DNA of 64,000 nucleotides from an uncultured Prevotella sp. (GCA_905198745.1 CAJKDU010000007.1:8996-72995), one strand, 5' to 3'. Shown: positions 7,949-17,183, counted from the stretch's first letter. Numbers and translations: made by a program. Notes: generated by a model from the sequence alone, not told the origin.

Positions 7949-8512
7949 TTATTTCTTGGTTGTATAGGTGAGCGTGAGGTTGCTCACGGTGTTTTCCTCC
8001 TCGTTTCCCTCCTGGTCCAGCAGTTCGTAACCGGTGAGCCGGAGGGTAATCAGAAAGTTGTCCGACAGGAGGGAGTAGGTGGCTTGGTTGCCCGACTGGA
8101 CCCCTGCGTAGGCAGGAAGCGTGATGAACTTGAGCCGGAGCAACTTTCCCTCTCCGTTTATCCGGAGCTGTGCTTGCCACACATTGTCGCGTATGGCATA
8201 GTAGGCCGCCTTGTCCGATGATCCGCTCAGCGCGAATTCCATGCCGTAAGTGCCGGGCTGTATCTCCACCTCCTTGTCGGGAAACAGTGCTTGGACAAGA
8301 CTTTGCATGGGGAAATCTGGAAACGTGAACTGCATGGCCGACACCTTCATGGAGCCTTCCGTGCTGTGTCCGCCTATGTTCCACGTGCCCTGGTAGGCCA
8401 CTTCCCCACGGCCGGAATCGAAGTAACGTCCTGTCTCGTCGTCCGAATCGCTGCAGGCAGAGAAGGTGAGCGTGCAGAGCGTGATGAGGAGATAAGAAAA
8501 TAGTCTATGCAT
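7949..8512 (-). CDS. Secreted lipoprotein, DUF4840-like
   Basis: Function unknown. With the ATG at 8512 the product is 187 residues and begins MHRLFSYLLITLCTLTFSAC, a lipoprotein signal with the lipidated cysteine at residue 20 followed by an acidic SDSDDE stretch, which in Bacteroidota is compatible with surface export. The mature part is rich in predicted beta-strands. A longer in-frame reading to 8716 would add 68 residues without similarity to anything and would bury the signal peptide, so the inner start is preferred. It precedes the ECF sigma gene by 20 bases, so it may be part of the same envelope-sensing unit. The DUF4840 label is from memory of similar Bacteroides lipoproteins and is uncertain. 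Confidence 0.65.
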   Translation of the reverse strand: MHRLFSYLLITLCTLTFSACSDSDDETGRYFDSGRGEVAYQGTWNIGGHSTEGSMKVSAMQFTFPDFPMQSLVQALFPDKEVEIQPGTYGMEFALSGSSDKAAYYAIRDNVWQAQLRINGEGKLLRLKFITLPAYAGVQSGNQATYSLLSDNFLITLRLTGYELLDQEGNEEENTVSNLTLTYTTKK

Positions 8513-8598
8513 GATGAATCCTTGTCTTTGTTCAATGCTAAAACAGAGTGGAAGCAAAAAACTTGCACGAAGATACGAAGAATATCGAATAAAACACG

Positions 8599-8606
8599 TA
8601 TTTTTG
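8599..8606 (+). promoter_or_regulatory. -7 element before the LUD protein
   Basis: TATTTTTG matches TAnnTTTG and lies 28 bases before the start codon at 8635. Confidence 0.5.
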
Positions 8607-8634
8607 TGAACAAATAACCTGCAAAAGCAAAATA

Positions 8635-9273
8635 ATGACAACACCAAGAGAGAAAAGAAACGAAAAACTGGCGCACAAGTTGATTGCCAATCTTGAACGC
8701 CGACACTTTGAGGCATACTACTGCAACACTTCGGCAGAGGCGGTGGAACTGGTCACTAGCCTTGTACCCGAAGGCAGCACCGTGACATGGGGCGGTTCGG
8801 CAAGCATCCGCGACACGGGCATCACGGACGCACTGAAACGCGGGCCCTACACAGTCTACGACCGCGACGGCATTACCGACGTGCACGAGAAAGAGGCTGT
8901 CTATCGCAAGGCTTTCGGCTGCGACTACTATCTGAGCAGTGTCAACGCCATGAGCGAGGACGGCGTGATGGTCAACATCGACGGCAACGGCAACCGGGTG
9001 GCTGCCATCACCTGGGGCCCCCGTCGGGTCATCCTCGTGGTGGGGCTGAACAAGGTGTGCCAGGACGTGCCTTCGGCATTGGCACGTGCCCGTTCCACGG
9101 CAGCTCCCGTCAATGCGGCACGCTTTGACATCAATACTCCCTGTCAGGCAGACGGCATCTGCCACAACTGCCATTCGCCCGAAAGCATCTGCAACTACAT
9201 CCATTTCCTCCGCAATTCGCATCCCGCCAAGCGTCACATCGTCATACTTGTGGGCGAAGATTTGGGCTATTGA
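8635..9273 (+). CDS. LUD-domain protein (LutC/YkgG family)
   Basis: LUD-domain proteins are best known as LutC, a component of the LutABC L-lactate oxidation complex, but single LUD proteins of unknown role are widespread. The 212 residues span one LUD domain: TVTWGGSASIRDTGI (the conserved G-G-S segment), YDRDGITDVHEKEA, FGCDYYLSSVNAMSEDGVMVNIDGNGNRVAAITWGP and RRVILVVGLNKV. A cysteine cluster follows at the C-terminus (CQADGICHNCHSPESIC, four Cys), which could bind a metal. There are no LutA or LutB genes next to it; topB follows 63 bases later with its own promoter element. It is therefore a stand-alone member and lactate use should not be assumed. Confidence 0.85.
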   Translation: MTTPREKRNEKLAHKLIANLERRHFEAYYCNTSAEAVELVTSLVPEGSTVTWGGSASIRDTGITDALKRGPYTVYDRDGITDVHEKEAVYRKAFGCDYYLSSVNAMSEDGVMVNIDGNGNRVAAITWGPRRVILVVGLNKVCQDVPSALARARSTAAPVNAARFDINTPCQADGICHNCHSPESICNYIHFLRNSHPAKRHIVILVGEDLGY

Positions 9274-9297
9274 TGGGGCTAAATGAGGAAAAATGAC

Positions 9298-9305
9298 TAA
9301 CTTTG
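9298..9305 (+). promoter_or_regulatory. -7 element before topB
   Basis: TAACTTTG, followed by CAAAC, 31 bases before the topB start codon. It matches TAnnTTTG. Confidence 0.5.
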
Positions 9306-9336
9306 CAAACTGATAAAAACAAAGAAACAAGAATCA

Positions 9337-11385
9337 ATGATAGTTTGTATTGCCGAGAAACCGAGCGTGGCAAAGGACATAGCACGCATTATCGGAGCCA
9401 ACAGTTCACACAACGGGTATATGGAGGGCAACGGGTATCAGGTGACCTGGACTTTCGGCCACCTCTGTACCCTGAAGGAACCTGACGACTACACCCCTAT
9501 GTGGAAGCGCTGGAGTCTGGCTGCACTGCCCATGATCCCACCACGTTTCGGCATCAAACTCATTGAGGACGAAGGCATCAAGAAGCAATTCTCCGTCATC
9601 GAGAAGCTCATGCAGCATGCCGACAGCATCATCAACTGCGGTGACGCCGGACAAGAGGGAGAACTCATACAGCGCTGGGTGATGCAGAAGGCGCAAGCCA
9701 AGTGCCCGGTGAAGCGGCTCTGGATATCCTCCATGACGGACGAAGCCATCAAGGAGGGCTTTCAGAACCTGAAAGACCAGGCCGAATACCAGCCTCTCTA
9801 TTTGGCTGGCATGAGCCGTGCCATTGGCGACTGGATACTGGGCATGAATGCCACCCGACTCTATACGTTGAAGTACGGACAGAACAAACAGGTGCTCAGC
9901 ATAGGGCGTGTGCAGACACCCACGCTCGCCCTCATTGTGAACAGACAGAAGGAAATAGACAATTTCAAGCCGGAACCCTATTGGGTTCTGTCCACTATAT
10001 ACCGCGATACGCTTTTCACCGCCACCAAGGGCAAGTTCACGTCCAAGGAGGAAGGCGAGCAGTCGTTTGCAGCCATAGAGGGGAAGCCCTTTACGGTGAC
10101 CAGCGTGACGAAGAAAAAAGGCACCGAGGCACCGCCTCATCTGTTCGACTTGACGTCGCTCCAAGTGGAGTGCAACAAGAAGTTCAGCTACTCTGCCGAG
10201 ATGACACTCAACCTGATACAGGGACTTTACGAGAAGAAACTGACCACTTATCCCCGTGTAGACACCCAGTTTCTCAGCGACGACATCTATCCCAAGTGTC
10301 CCAATACGCTCCGCGGACTCCGTGGGTATGAAGCACTTACCCAGCCTCTGCTGGCTAAGCCCCTGCCCAAGAGCAAGAAGGTGTTCGACACTTCAAAGGT
10401 GACCGACCACCATGCCATCATCCCCACAGGTGTGCCCGCCATGAATCTGTCCGACATGGAACGCAATGTCTACGACTTGATTGCCAAGCGCTTTATTGCC
10501 GTGTTCTACCCCGACTGCAAGTTTTCCACTACCACCGTGTTGGGCAAAGTGGAAGACGTGGAGTTCAAGGTGACGGGCAAGGAGATACTCAGTCCGGGCT
10601 GGCGCGTGGTCTACGGCAAGGAAGACACCGTACAGGCCGACGACGACAAGAAGACGGACGACGAGCGCACCCTGCCCACTTTCACCCAGGGCGAAACGGG
10701 AAGCCACCAGCCTACACTCACCGAGAAATACACCACACCTCCCAAATATTATACCGAAGCCACATTGCTCCGTGCCATGGAGACAGCGGGCAAATTCGTT
10801 GACAACGACGAACTCCGTGCCGCACTCAAGGAGAACGGCATCGGGCGTCCGTCGTCGCGTGCCGGCATCATAGAGACGCTGTTCAAGCGCCACTACATCC
10901 GCCGCGAACGCAAGAACCTGCTCGCCACCCCTACAGGCATTGAACTCATAGACACCATTCACGAGGAGCTGCTCAAGAGTTGCGAACTGACGGGTATCTG
11001 GGAGAAGAAACTGCGCGACATAGAGCACAGGAAATATGAAGCGGGTGAGTTCATCAATGGCCTGAAAGAACAAATCAACGAGATCGTGAACGACGTGTTG
11101 CGCGACAATTCCAACCGACACGTGGCCATCACCACCGACGAAGACCTGAAGAAGAAGACACCGCGCAAGCGGAACACTGCGCCCAAGGCGACCACCGTCA
11201 AGAAGGCTGCTGCCCAACCGAAGGCCACGCCCAAGCCTGTTTCTGCCACACTGTCAGCCCAGGAAGACCTGGCGGGCAAACCCTGTCCCGTGTGCGGCAA
11301 GGGCGTTATCATCAAGGGCAAGACCGCCTATGGCTGTTCGCGATGGAAGGAAGGATGCAACTTCCGCAAACCGTTCGGGGCATAG
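9337..11385 (+). CDS. topB: DNA topoisomerase III
   Basis: Type IA topoisomerase that cuts and passes single strands to relax and decatenate DNA. The 682 residues open with the Toprim domain (IVCIAEKPSVAKDIARIIG; the acidic GDAGQEGELIQRW motif near 105). They continue with GMNATRLYTL and SIGRVQTPTLALIV. The active-site tyrosine lies in KKLTTYPRVDTQFLS (near 305), and IGRPSSRAGIIE is near 505. After about 600 comes a Lys/Ala/Pro-rich linker, then a zinc-finger-like end with four cysteines in the pattern CPVCG...YGCSRWKEGC. Length and order match TopB of Bacteroidota. Several copies per genome are common, some on mobile elements, but nothing mobile surrounds this one. Confidence 0.95.
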   Translation: MIVCIAEKPSVAKDIARIIGANSSHNGYMEGNGYQVTWTFGHLCTLKEPDDYTPMWKRWSLAALPMIPPRFGIKLIEDEGIKKQFSVIEKLMQHADSIINCGDAGQEGELIQRWVMQKAQAKCPVKRLWISSMTDEAIKEGFQNLKDQAEYQPLYLAGMSRAIGDWILGMNATRLYTLKYGQNKQVLSIGRVQTPTLALIVNRQKEIDNFKPEPYWVLSTIYRDTLFTATKGKFTSKEEGEQSFAAIEGKPFTVTSVTKKKGTEAPPHLFDLTSLQVECNKKFSYSAEMTLNLIQGLYEKKLTTYPRVDTQFLSDDIYPKCPNTLRGLRGYEALTQPLLAKPLPKSKKVFDTSKVTDHHAIIPTGVPAMNLSDMERNVYDLIAKRFIAVFYPDCKFSTTTVLGKVEDVEFKVTGKEILSPGWRVVYGKEDTVQADDDKKTDDERTLPTFTQGETGSHQPTLTEKYTTPPKYYTEATLLRAMETAGKFVDNDELRAALKENGIGRPSSRAGIIETLFKRHYIRRERKNLLATPTGIELIDTIHEELLKSCELTGIWEKKLRDIEHRKYEAGEFINGLKEQINEIVNDVLRDNSNRHVAITTDEDLKKKTPRKRNTAPKATTVKKAAAQPKATPKPVSATLSAQEDLAGKPCPVCGKGVIIKGKTAYGCSRWKEGCNFRKPFGA

Positions 11386-11469
11386 CGTGCACCATGCCGC
11401 CGCTTGCGGATGGCGTTGGGAGCCTTCGCCCGATACACTTTCCCCTCATTTCTGTAAAAACAAAGACAC

Positions 11470-13530
11470 ATGTCCAGGACATCCATTCTACTTTTGCTGG
11501 CAGGCATCGTGCTGCTCACGGCTTGCGGGGCAGACAAGAACCTCAAGAAGGGCGAGAAGTTTCTCGCCTTGGGAGAGTATTATGACGCTGCCGGAGAGTT
11601 CAAGCAAGCCTATGCCAAGACACCTGCCAAGGAACGCGACAAGCGCGGACAGATTGCCTCACGGATGGCCTATGCCTACGCACGCATCAACTCGTCGCAA
11701 CGTTCCATAGCCGCTTTCCGCAACCAGATACGCTACAAGCAAGACAGCATCGGCACTCATCTCGCCTTTGCCCGCCAGTTGCTTCGCAATGGCGACTACA
11801 AGGAAGCCGCCAAGGAGTTCCAGCTGGTGCTCGACTCCATGCCCGACAATGTGCTGGCACGCAACGGACTCCAGTCGGCACGGATGGCCCCTCAATGGAA
11901 AAAGGAGGGGTCGCGCTATACGGTGAAACGTATGGACGTGTTCAATTCACGCCGGGCAGACTATTCGCCTGTGCTCTTCGGCGACCAGTATGACCAGCTT
12001 TATTTCACTTCCACCCGCAACGAGTCGTCGGGCGACGAACTGAGCGGCATCACGGGCGCTAAGGCTGGCGATATCTTCGTGTCGCAGAAAGACGACAAGG
12101 GGAAATGGAGCAAGCCCGAAGCGGTGGCCGGTGGACTGAACACGGACTACGACGAGGGAGCCTGTTGTTTCTCGCCCGACCAGCGTGAGATGTATCTCAC
12201 CCAGTGTGTCACCGACCCTTCCTATCCACGCTATGCCTCGATTGTCACTTCCAGCCGGAGTGATGCTGCCTGGGGCAAGACGCAAAAGGTGGAGCTTTCC
12301 CGCGACACGCTTTCCAGCTATGCGCATCCTGCCATTTCGCCCGACGGGCAGTGGCTCTACTTCGTGTCCGACATGCCTGGAGGCAAGGGCGGACTCGACA
12401 TCTGGCGCGTGCGCCTGACAAGTGCCGGTCTCGGCGGCGTGGAGAACGTGGGCGAACCCATCAACACACCGGGCAACGAGGAGTTCCCGACTTTCCGTCC
12501 CAATGGCGACCTCTATTTCTCGTCCGACGGGCATCCCGGCATGGGCGGGCTCGACATCTACATAGCCAAGGTGGGCAAAGACCGGAAGTGGCATCTCGAA
12601 CATCCGGGCTATCCGCTCAACTCACAGGGCGACGACTTCGGCATGACTTTCGAGGGCGCTCTCAACCGGGGATTCTTCTCTTCCAACCGGGGCGACGGCA
12701 GAGGTTGGGACCATATCTACAGTTTTGACAATCCCGAAATCGTACAGACCGTGAAGGGATGGGTGTATGAGCAGGAGGGCTACGAACTTCCTGCCGCACA
12801 GGTATACATGGTAGGCAACGACGGCACCAACCTGAAACTCAGCGTGAAGGGCGACGGTTCGTTCACACAGGTCATACAGCCCAATGTGGACTACATCATG
12901 CTGGCCACCTGCAAAGGTTATCTCAACCATAAGGAGGAACTCAAGGTGCCTGTGGTTACCGAGTCGAAAGAATACACTCTCCAGTTCCCGCTCGCATCCA
13001 TCTCGGTGCCGGTGATGATTGACAATATCTTCTACGACTTCGACAAGGCTACGCTAAGGCCCGACTCGGAGAAGGCTCTCGATGAACTGGTGAAACTGCT
13101 CAACGAGAACCCCAATGTGACTATCGAACTGAGTGCCCACTGCGACTATAGAGGCAATGCAGACTACAACAAGGCTCTCTCACAGCGCCGGGCAGAAGCC
13201 GTGGTGGACTATCTCACACGAAAGGGCATCGCCAAAGACCGGCTCACGCCCATGGGCTATGGCAAGGAGAAGCCCAAGAAGATAAGGAAAAAGCTGACCG
13301 AGACCTACACCTGGCTTAAAGAAGGTGATGAGTTGACCGAAGAGTTTATCAAGAAGCAAACCAAAGAACATCAGGAAATATGCAACCAGCTGAACCGCCG
13401 TACCGAGTTCATCGTGCTCCGCACCACCTATGGCATGTTTGATGCCGACGGCAAGCTGAAGCGGCAGCCGGCTCCGAAGAAGAAGAACGACAGCAAGGGA
13501 GCCGACGACTTTGAAGTTTCCTTTGAATAA
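11470..13530 (+). CDS. OmpA-family lipoprotein with TPR and PD40 propeller, PorE-like
   Basis: Likely an outer-membrane, peptidoglycan-binding subunit. Its domain order matches PorE of the type IX secretion system: lipoprotein signal (Cys at residue 19 in LLTACGADK), a TPR region (about 25-140), a beta-propeller of PD40-type repeats (about 165-420, for example FSPDQREMYLTQC, AISPDGQWLYFVSDMPGGKG and FRPNGDLYFSSDGHPGMGG), a carboxypeptidase-regulatory-like domain (about 425-510), and a C-terminal OmpA domain (about 515-655). That domain holds FYDFDKATLRPDSEKALDEL and the NADYNKALSQRRAEAVVDYL peptidoglycan-binding stretch. OmpA lipoproteins of this build are numerous in Bacteroidota, so assignment to PorE itself is an inference. 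It sits 8 bases before the RsmF-like gene. Confidence 0.8.
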   Translation: MSRTSILLLLAGIVLLTACGADKNLKKGEKFLALGEYYDAAGEFKQAYAKTPAKERDKRGQIASRMAYAYARINSSQRSIAAFRNQIRYKQDSIGTHLAFARQLLRNGDYKEAAKEFQLVLDSMPDNVLARNGLQSARMAPQWKKEGSRYTVKRMDVFNSRRADYSPVLFGDQYDQLYFTSTRNESSGDELSGITGAKAGDIFVSQKDDKGKWSKPEAVAGGLNTDYDEGACCFSPDQREMYLTQCVTDPSYPRYASIVTSSRSDAAWGKTQKVELSRDTLSSYAHPAISPDGQWLYFVSDMPGGKGGLDIWRVRLTSAGLGGVENVGEPINTPGNEEFPTFRPNGDLYFSSDGHPGMGGLDIYIAKVGKDRKWHLEHPGYPLNSQGDDFGMTFEGALNRGFFSSNRGDGRGWDHIYSFDNPEIVQTVKGWVYEQEGYELPAAQVYMVGNDGTNLKLSVKGDGSFTQVIQPNVDYIMLATCKGYLNHKEELKVPVVTESKEYTLQFPLASISVPVMIDNIFYDFDKATLRPDSEKALDELVKLLNENPNVTIELSAHCDYRGNADYNKALSQRRAEAVVDYLTRKGIAKDRLTPMGYGKEKPKKIRKKLTETYTWLKEGDELTEEFIKKQTKEHQEICNQLNRRTEFIVLRTTYGMFDADGKLKRQPAPKKKNDSKGADDFEVSFE

Positions 13531-13538
13531 TACCTATT

Positions 13539-14975
13539 ATGAACATTCCTTTAAGTCCCGTATTCATTGAACATACGCGCTCATTGATGGGCGAGGAGCG
13601 CTTCGGCCGATTCCTCAAGGCCTTCGACGAGGAACCGCCTGTGAGCATCCGTGTGAACCCGTTCAAGCATGCCGTGGCAACAGAGGGCGACCCTGTGCCG
13701 TGGTGTCCCGGTGGTTGCTATCTGTCCTCCCGTCCGTCCTTTACCTTCGACCCGCTGTTTCATGCCGGTGCCTACTATGTGCAGGAGGCGGGCAGCATGT
13801 TCATCGACCGGGTGCTCCGGCAATATGTGCACCGTCCGGTGACCATGCTCGACCTTTGTGCTGCACCCGGAGGCAAGTCTACGGCGGCACGTACGGCTCT
13901 GCCCAAGGGCAGCTTGCTCTTCAGCAACGAGCCTATGCGCCAGCGTGCCAACGTGCTGGCGGAGAACATGCAGAAGTGGGGACACCCCGATGTGGTGGTG
14001 ACCAACAACTATCCGAAGGACTACCGGCAGTCGGGCCTGCGCTTCGACGTTATTCTTGCCGACGTGCCCTGTTCGGGAGAGGGCATGTTCCGCAAGGACG
14101 AGGGAGCTGTGGGCGAATGGAGCACACAGAACGTGGAGCATTGCCGCAGGCTGCAACGCGAAATCGTGGAAGACATCTGGCCTTGTCTTAATCCCGGCGG
14201 CTTGCTCATCTATTCCACGTGCACCTTCAACAGCCAGGAGGACGAGGAGAACGTGAGTTGGATACAAAGTCAGACGGGAGCTGAAATGCTTGCTGTCGAC
14301 ACGTGTCCCGAATGGCACATCACAGCCTCGCTTTTGAAAGGAGAGGAGCAGATGCCCGTCTATCGCTTCATCCCCGGCATCACCCGCACCGAGGGACTCT
14401 TTGTCTGTGTGCTGCGCAAGTCCGACAACGGCATGGCGGAGGAAACGATGACCGTCAAGGGCAGGAAAAAGAAGGCAAAGGCAGACAAGGGCGGACGGAA
14501 ACAACAGAAGTTGCCGCCACTTCCCGCGTGGCTTTCCGGTCAGGAGCACTACAGGATTCTCATGAACGAATCCTCGGTCATGGCTATCCCCGAGGCTTGG
14601 GCTGACATCTATGCCGCTGCTTCCGGATTGAAGATTCTCCATGCAGGCATTACCCTGGGCACTGTCAAGGGCAAGAACTTGGTGCCCTCGCAGTCGCTCG
14701 CTCTTTCCACCGAACTCCTCAGAGGCTCTTTCCCCACAGTGGAAGTGGACTACAAGACAGCCATCGCCTACCTGCGCACCGAAGCCGTGACATTGCCCGA
14801 GGGCACTCCCACAGGCTACGTGTTGCTCACCTATGGCGGCGGATTCCCCATAGGGTTCGTGAAGAACATTGGCAACCGCGCCAACAATCTCTATCCCGCC
14901 GAGTGGAAAATCAAGAGTTCGCACGTGCCCGACACGGCACCGCAGACCGGCATTATCATTGACGACAACATATAA
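13539..14975 (+). CDS. RsmF/NOL1-NOP2-sun family rRNA cytosine-C5 methyltransferase
   Basis: Uses S-adenosylmethionine to make 5-methylcytosine in rRNA. The 478 residues contain the SAM site LDLCAAPGGKSTAARTAL near 105, then DVILADVPCSGEGMFRKDEG (the first catalytic-type cysteine, in PCSG) and LLIYSTCTFNSQEDEENV (the nucleophilic cysteine, in TCTF). A basic linker (about 308-330) leads to a C-terminal domain of the RsmF/PUA-like kind (from about 340), which positions the substrate rRNA. The N-terminal EEPPVSIRVNPFK is characteristic. It starts 8 bases after the OmpA-family gene and ends 4 bases before thyA, so it lies inside a plus-strand transcription unit. Confidence 0.9.
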   Translation: MNIPLSPVFIEHTRSLMGEERFGRFLKAFDEEPPVSIRVNPFKHAVATEGDPVPWCPGGCYLSSRPSFTFDPLFHAGAYYVQEAGSMFIDRVLRQYVHRPVTMLDLCAAPGGKSTAARTALPKGSLLFSNEPMRQRANVLAENMQKWGHPDVVVTNNYPKDYRQSGLRFDVILADVPCSGEGMFRKDEGAVGEWSTQNVEHCRRLQREIVEDIWPCLNPGGLLIYSTCTFNSQEDEENVSWIQSQTGAEMLAVDTCPEWHITASLLKGEEQMPVYRFIPGITRTEGLFVCVLRKSDNGMAEETMTVKGRKKKAKADKGGRKQQKLPPLPAWLSGQEHYRILMNESSVMAIPEAWADIYAAASGLKILHAGITLGTVKGKNLVPSQSLALSTELLRGSFPTVEVDYKTAIAYLRTEAVTLPEGTPTGYVLLTYGGGFPIGFVKNIGNRANNLYPAEWKIKSSHVPDTAPQTGIIIDDNI

Positions 14976-14979
14976 CGAC

Positions 14980-15774
14980 ATGAAACAATATTTAGACCTT
15001 CTAAACCGCATCCTTACTGAAGGACACCGTAAGACCGACCGTACCGGAACCGGCACGATGAGCGTCTTCGGAAACCAGATGCGCTTCGACCTGGCCGACG
15101 GATTTCCGTTGCTCACCACCAAGAAGCTTCATCTGAAGTCTATCATCTATGAGTTGCTGTGGTTCCTTCGCGGCGACACCAACATCAAGTATCTCAAGGA
15201 CCATGGCGTCAGCATTTGGGACGAGTGGGCTGACGAGAATGGTGAACTCGGTCCCGTCTATGGCCATCAGTGGCGCTCCTGGCCCGACTACAACGGCGGA
15301 AGCATAGACCAGATAGCCAACGTGATTGACCAAATCAAGCACCATCCCGACTCGCGCCGCATGCTGGTGTGTGCCTGGAATGTGGCCGAAATAGACAAGA
15401 TGCAGTTGCCGCCATGCCACTGTCTGTTCCAGTTCTATGTGGCCGATGGCAAGTTAAGCCTGCAGCTCTACCAGCGCAGTGCCGACACATTCCTGGGTGT
15501 GCCCTTCAACATCGCCTCCTATGCCCTGCTTTTGCAGATGATGGCGCAGGTGACGGGCCTTGAGGCAGGAGAGTTTATCCACACCACGGGCGACACGCAT
15601 CTTTATCTGAACCATCTCGACCAGGCGCGTCTGCAACTCACGCGCGAGCCTCGTCCGTTGCCCAAGATGAAGCTTAATCCCGATGTGAAGAGCCTTTTCG
15701 ATTTCCAGTATGAAGACTTCCAGCTGGAGGACTACAATCCTTGGCCGCACATCAAGGCTGCCGTATCGGTTTAA
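14980..15774 (+). CDS. thyA: Thymidylate synthase
   Basis: Converts dUMP to dTMP using methylenetetrahydrofolate and yields dihydrofolate. The ATG at 14980 gives 264 residues, the same length as E. coli ThyA, starting MKQYLDLLNRIL. Diagnostic segments are RTGTGTMSVFGNQMRFDL, the catalytic cysteine in LPPCHCLFQFYV, the dUMP phosphate-binding QRSADTFLGVPFNIASYALL, THTTGDTHLYLNHLDQ-type folate/nucleotide contacts, and the C-terminal AAVSV. Earlier in-frame ATGs lie within the RsmF-like gene. folA begins 24 bases later; the pair is functionally linked because FolA regenerates the folate oxidised by ThyA. Confidence 0.97.
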   Translation: MKQYLDLLNRILTEGHRKTDRTGTGTMSVFGNQMRFDLADGFPLLTTKKLHLKSIIYELLWFLRGDTNIKYLKDHGVSIWDEWADENGELGPVYGHQWRSWPDYNGGSIDQIANVIDQIKHHPDSRRMLVCAWNVAEIDKMQLPPCHCLFQFYVADGKLSLQLYQRSADTFLGVPFNIASYALLLQMMAQVTGLEAGEFIHTTGDTHLYLNHLDQARLQLTREPRPLPKMKLNPDVKSLFDFQYEDFQLEDYNPWPHIKAAVSV

Positions 15775-15798
15775 AACAACATGTAAGAAGGTGAAACA

Positions 15799-16281
15799 AT
15801 GAGAATCAACATCATAGCAGCCGTGGCAAAGAATCGTGCCATAGGCTTTGAAAACAAACTAATCTATTGGCTGCCCAACGACTTGAAGCGTTTCAAGGCA
15901 CTCACCACGGGGCATACCATCATCATGGGGCGTCGCACTTTTGAGTCTCTTCCCAAGGGGGCTTTGCCCAACCGTCGCAATGTGGTGCTGAGCCGCACGG
16001 TGCACGAACATCCGGGATGCGACACCTATGCTTCTCTTGAGGAGGCACTGGAACATTGCTCTCCCGAAGAGGACATCTATATCATTGGCGGTTCGAGCGT
16101 CTATGAGCAGGCATTGCCCGTGGCCAACCGCCTCTGTCTGACCGAAATAGACGACACTCCGGCTGCTGCCGATGCCTTTTTCCCAAGCTATGACGGCTGG
16201 ACAGAAACTTGGCGCGAGGACCACGAAACGGACGAGAAACACCGTTTCCGCTATGCTTTCGTAGACTACGAGCGGAAGTAA
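15799..16281 (+). CDS. folA: Dihydrofolate reductase
   Basis: Reduces dihydrofolate to tetrahydrofolate with NADPH; target of trimethoprim. The 160 residues show IIAAVAKNRAIGFENKLIYWLPNDLKRFK (substrate-binding; the usual acidic residue is in PNDL), TTGHTIIMGRRTFESLPKGALPNRRNVVLSR (NADPH binding) and IYIIGGSSVYEQAL (cofactor-binding GG). It lies directly downstream of thyA, the classic arrangement. Transcription probably ends within the following intergenic region, where no good plus-strand terminator stands out. Confidence 0.96.
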   Translation: MRINIIAAVAKNRAIGFENKLIYWLPNDLKRFKALTTGHTIIMGRRTFESLPKGALPNRRNVVLSRTVHEHPGCDTYASLEEALEHCSPEEDIYIIGGSSVYEQALPVANRLCLTEIDDTPAAADAFFPSYDGWTETWREDHETDEKHRFRYAFVDYERK

Positions 16282-16339
16282 AAGAAGAAGCTTGCAGACA
16301 GCAGTTCTGTGCCTGTCAACCGTTGGCTCTGTTACTCCC

Positions 16340-16446
16340 ATGTAGAAGTCGGCGACTTTCATCCCGTAAGTCGGCGACTTCTACATCGTTAGTGGCAGAG
16401 TAACGGAGTGCTAACGGCATACTGACAAATCGTAAGTCGGCAACTT
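16340..16446 (+). repeat. Composite intergenic repeat, copy 2 (module C only, large hairpin)
   Basis: This lies in the 401-base gap between folA and the Lrp-type gene. ATGTAGAAGTCGGCGACTT (16340-16358) is repeated in inverted form at 16368-16386 with one central mismatch, giving a 19-base stem with a 9-base loop. It is followed by CGTTAGTGGCAGAGTAACG, GTGCTAACGGC and CGTAAGTCGGCAACTTGCG, words shared with the other copies. Modules D, B and A are absent. Between 16447 and 16609 I recognise nothing. Confidence 0.7.
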
Positions 16447-16609
16447 GCGATACAGAAATCTGTGATAGGCGGAAATTATGCCCTTCTCCAAGGGATTGTC
16501 GCCGAAGTTTTCACTATCGCCATGACGACCGATGGTCTGTTTTCTTGACGAGAGAAGGAAATCTACATTGGGCAGTCTGCATCTTTGGGAGCACTCATTC
16601 CCCTGAAAC

Positions 16610-16656
16610 GTGAAGACCGGTTGCTTGCCCCTCTTGGGCTTGCAACCGGTCTTCAC
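16610..16656 (-). terminator. Terminator of the Lrp/AsnC gene
   Basis: A perfect 15-base stem, GTGAAGACCGGTTGC with GCAACCGGTCTTCAC, and a 17-base loop. It lies 27 bases past the stop of the minus-strand regulator. Confidence 0.7.
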
Positions 16657-16682
16657 ATTTATCTCTCTTATCTCTTTTCCTG

Positions 16683-17183
16683 TTATTCGTCAGCCTCTTC
16701 TTCAAAGGCATTCTCCGTCTGGTCGCTCAGTATAGGGAGCGGACGGTTGATGGCAGCATTGAAGGAGATGATGGTCTCGCTGCGCGAAAGGCCGAGTGGC
16801 TGGAGCTTGTCGTGGATGATGTTCATCAGATGATGGTTGTTCATGGCATAAATCTTGATGAACATGTCGAAGCCACCTGTCGTGTAGTGACATTCCACTA
16901 CCTCGGGTATCCGCTTCAATCCCTCTACTACCTGGTCAAACTTCTCAGGGTCCTTCAGGTAAAGACCGATATAGGCGCAGGTTTCATAGCCTATCTTCTC
17001 TGGATCTATGATGAATTGGGAACCTTTCAGGATACCCATATTGGTAAGTTTCTGAATACGCTGGTGAATGGCTGCACCGCTTACATTGCAAGCGCGGGCA
17101 ACCTCAAGAAATGGTATTCGGGCATCCTCGGCAATGAGGCGAAGGATTTTCTTGTCCAAATAATCTAAACGATGATGTGCCAT
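16683..17183 (-). CDS. Lrp/AsnC-family transcriptional regulator
   Basis: A DNA-binding regulator that senses amino acids or related small molecules. The ATG at 17183 gives 166 residues starting MAHHRLDYLDKKILRLIAED, the usual N-terminus. The winged helix-turn-helix covers about 5-55 (RIPFLEVARACNVSGAAIHQRIQKLTNMGIL). The C-terminal RAM/ligand domain covers about 65-145 (YIGLYLKDPEKFDQVVEGLKRIPEVVECHYTTGGFDMFIKIYA). An acidic tail ENAFEEEADE ends it. The longer reading to 17300 adds a non-conserved stretch upstream of a TATCTTTG promoter element (17210-17203), so it is rejected. It is separated from the upstream exb operon by 134 bases and has its own promoter and terminator. Regulon unknown. 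Confidence 0.9.
   Translation of the reverse strand: MAHHRLDYLDKKILRLIAEDARIPFLEVARACNVSGAAIHQRIQKLTNMGILKGSQFIIDPEKIGYETCAYIGLYLKDPEKFDQVVEGLKRIPEVVECHYTTGGFDMFIKIYAMNNHHLMNIIHDKLQPLGLSRSETIISFNAAINRPLPILSDQTENAFEEEADE

Noticed and set aside
13581..15122. A 513-residue open frame on the minus strand opposite the RsmF-like gene and thyA
   Set aside because: It is antisense to two clearly recognised genes, has low-complexity His/Val/Leu-rich composition with no family motif, and arises from the codon bias of the real genes.
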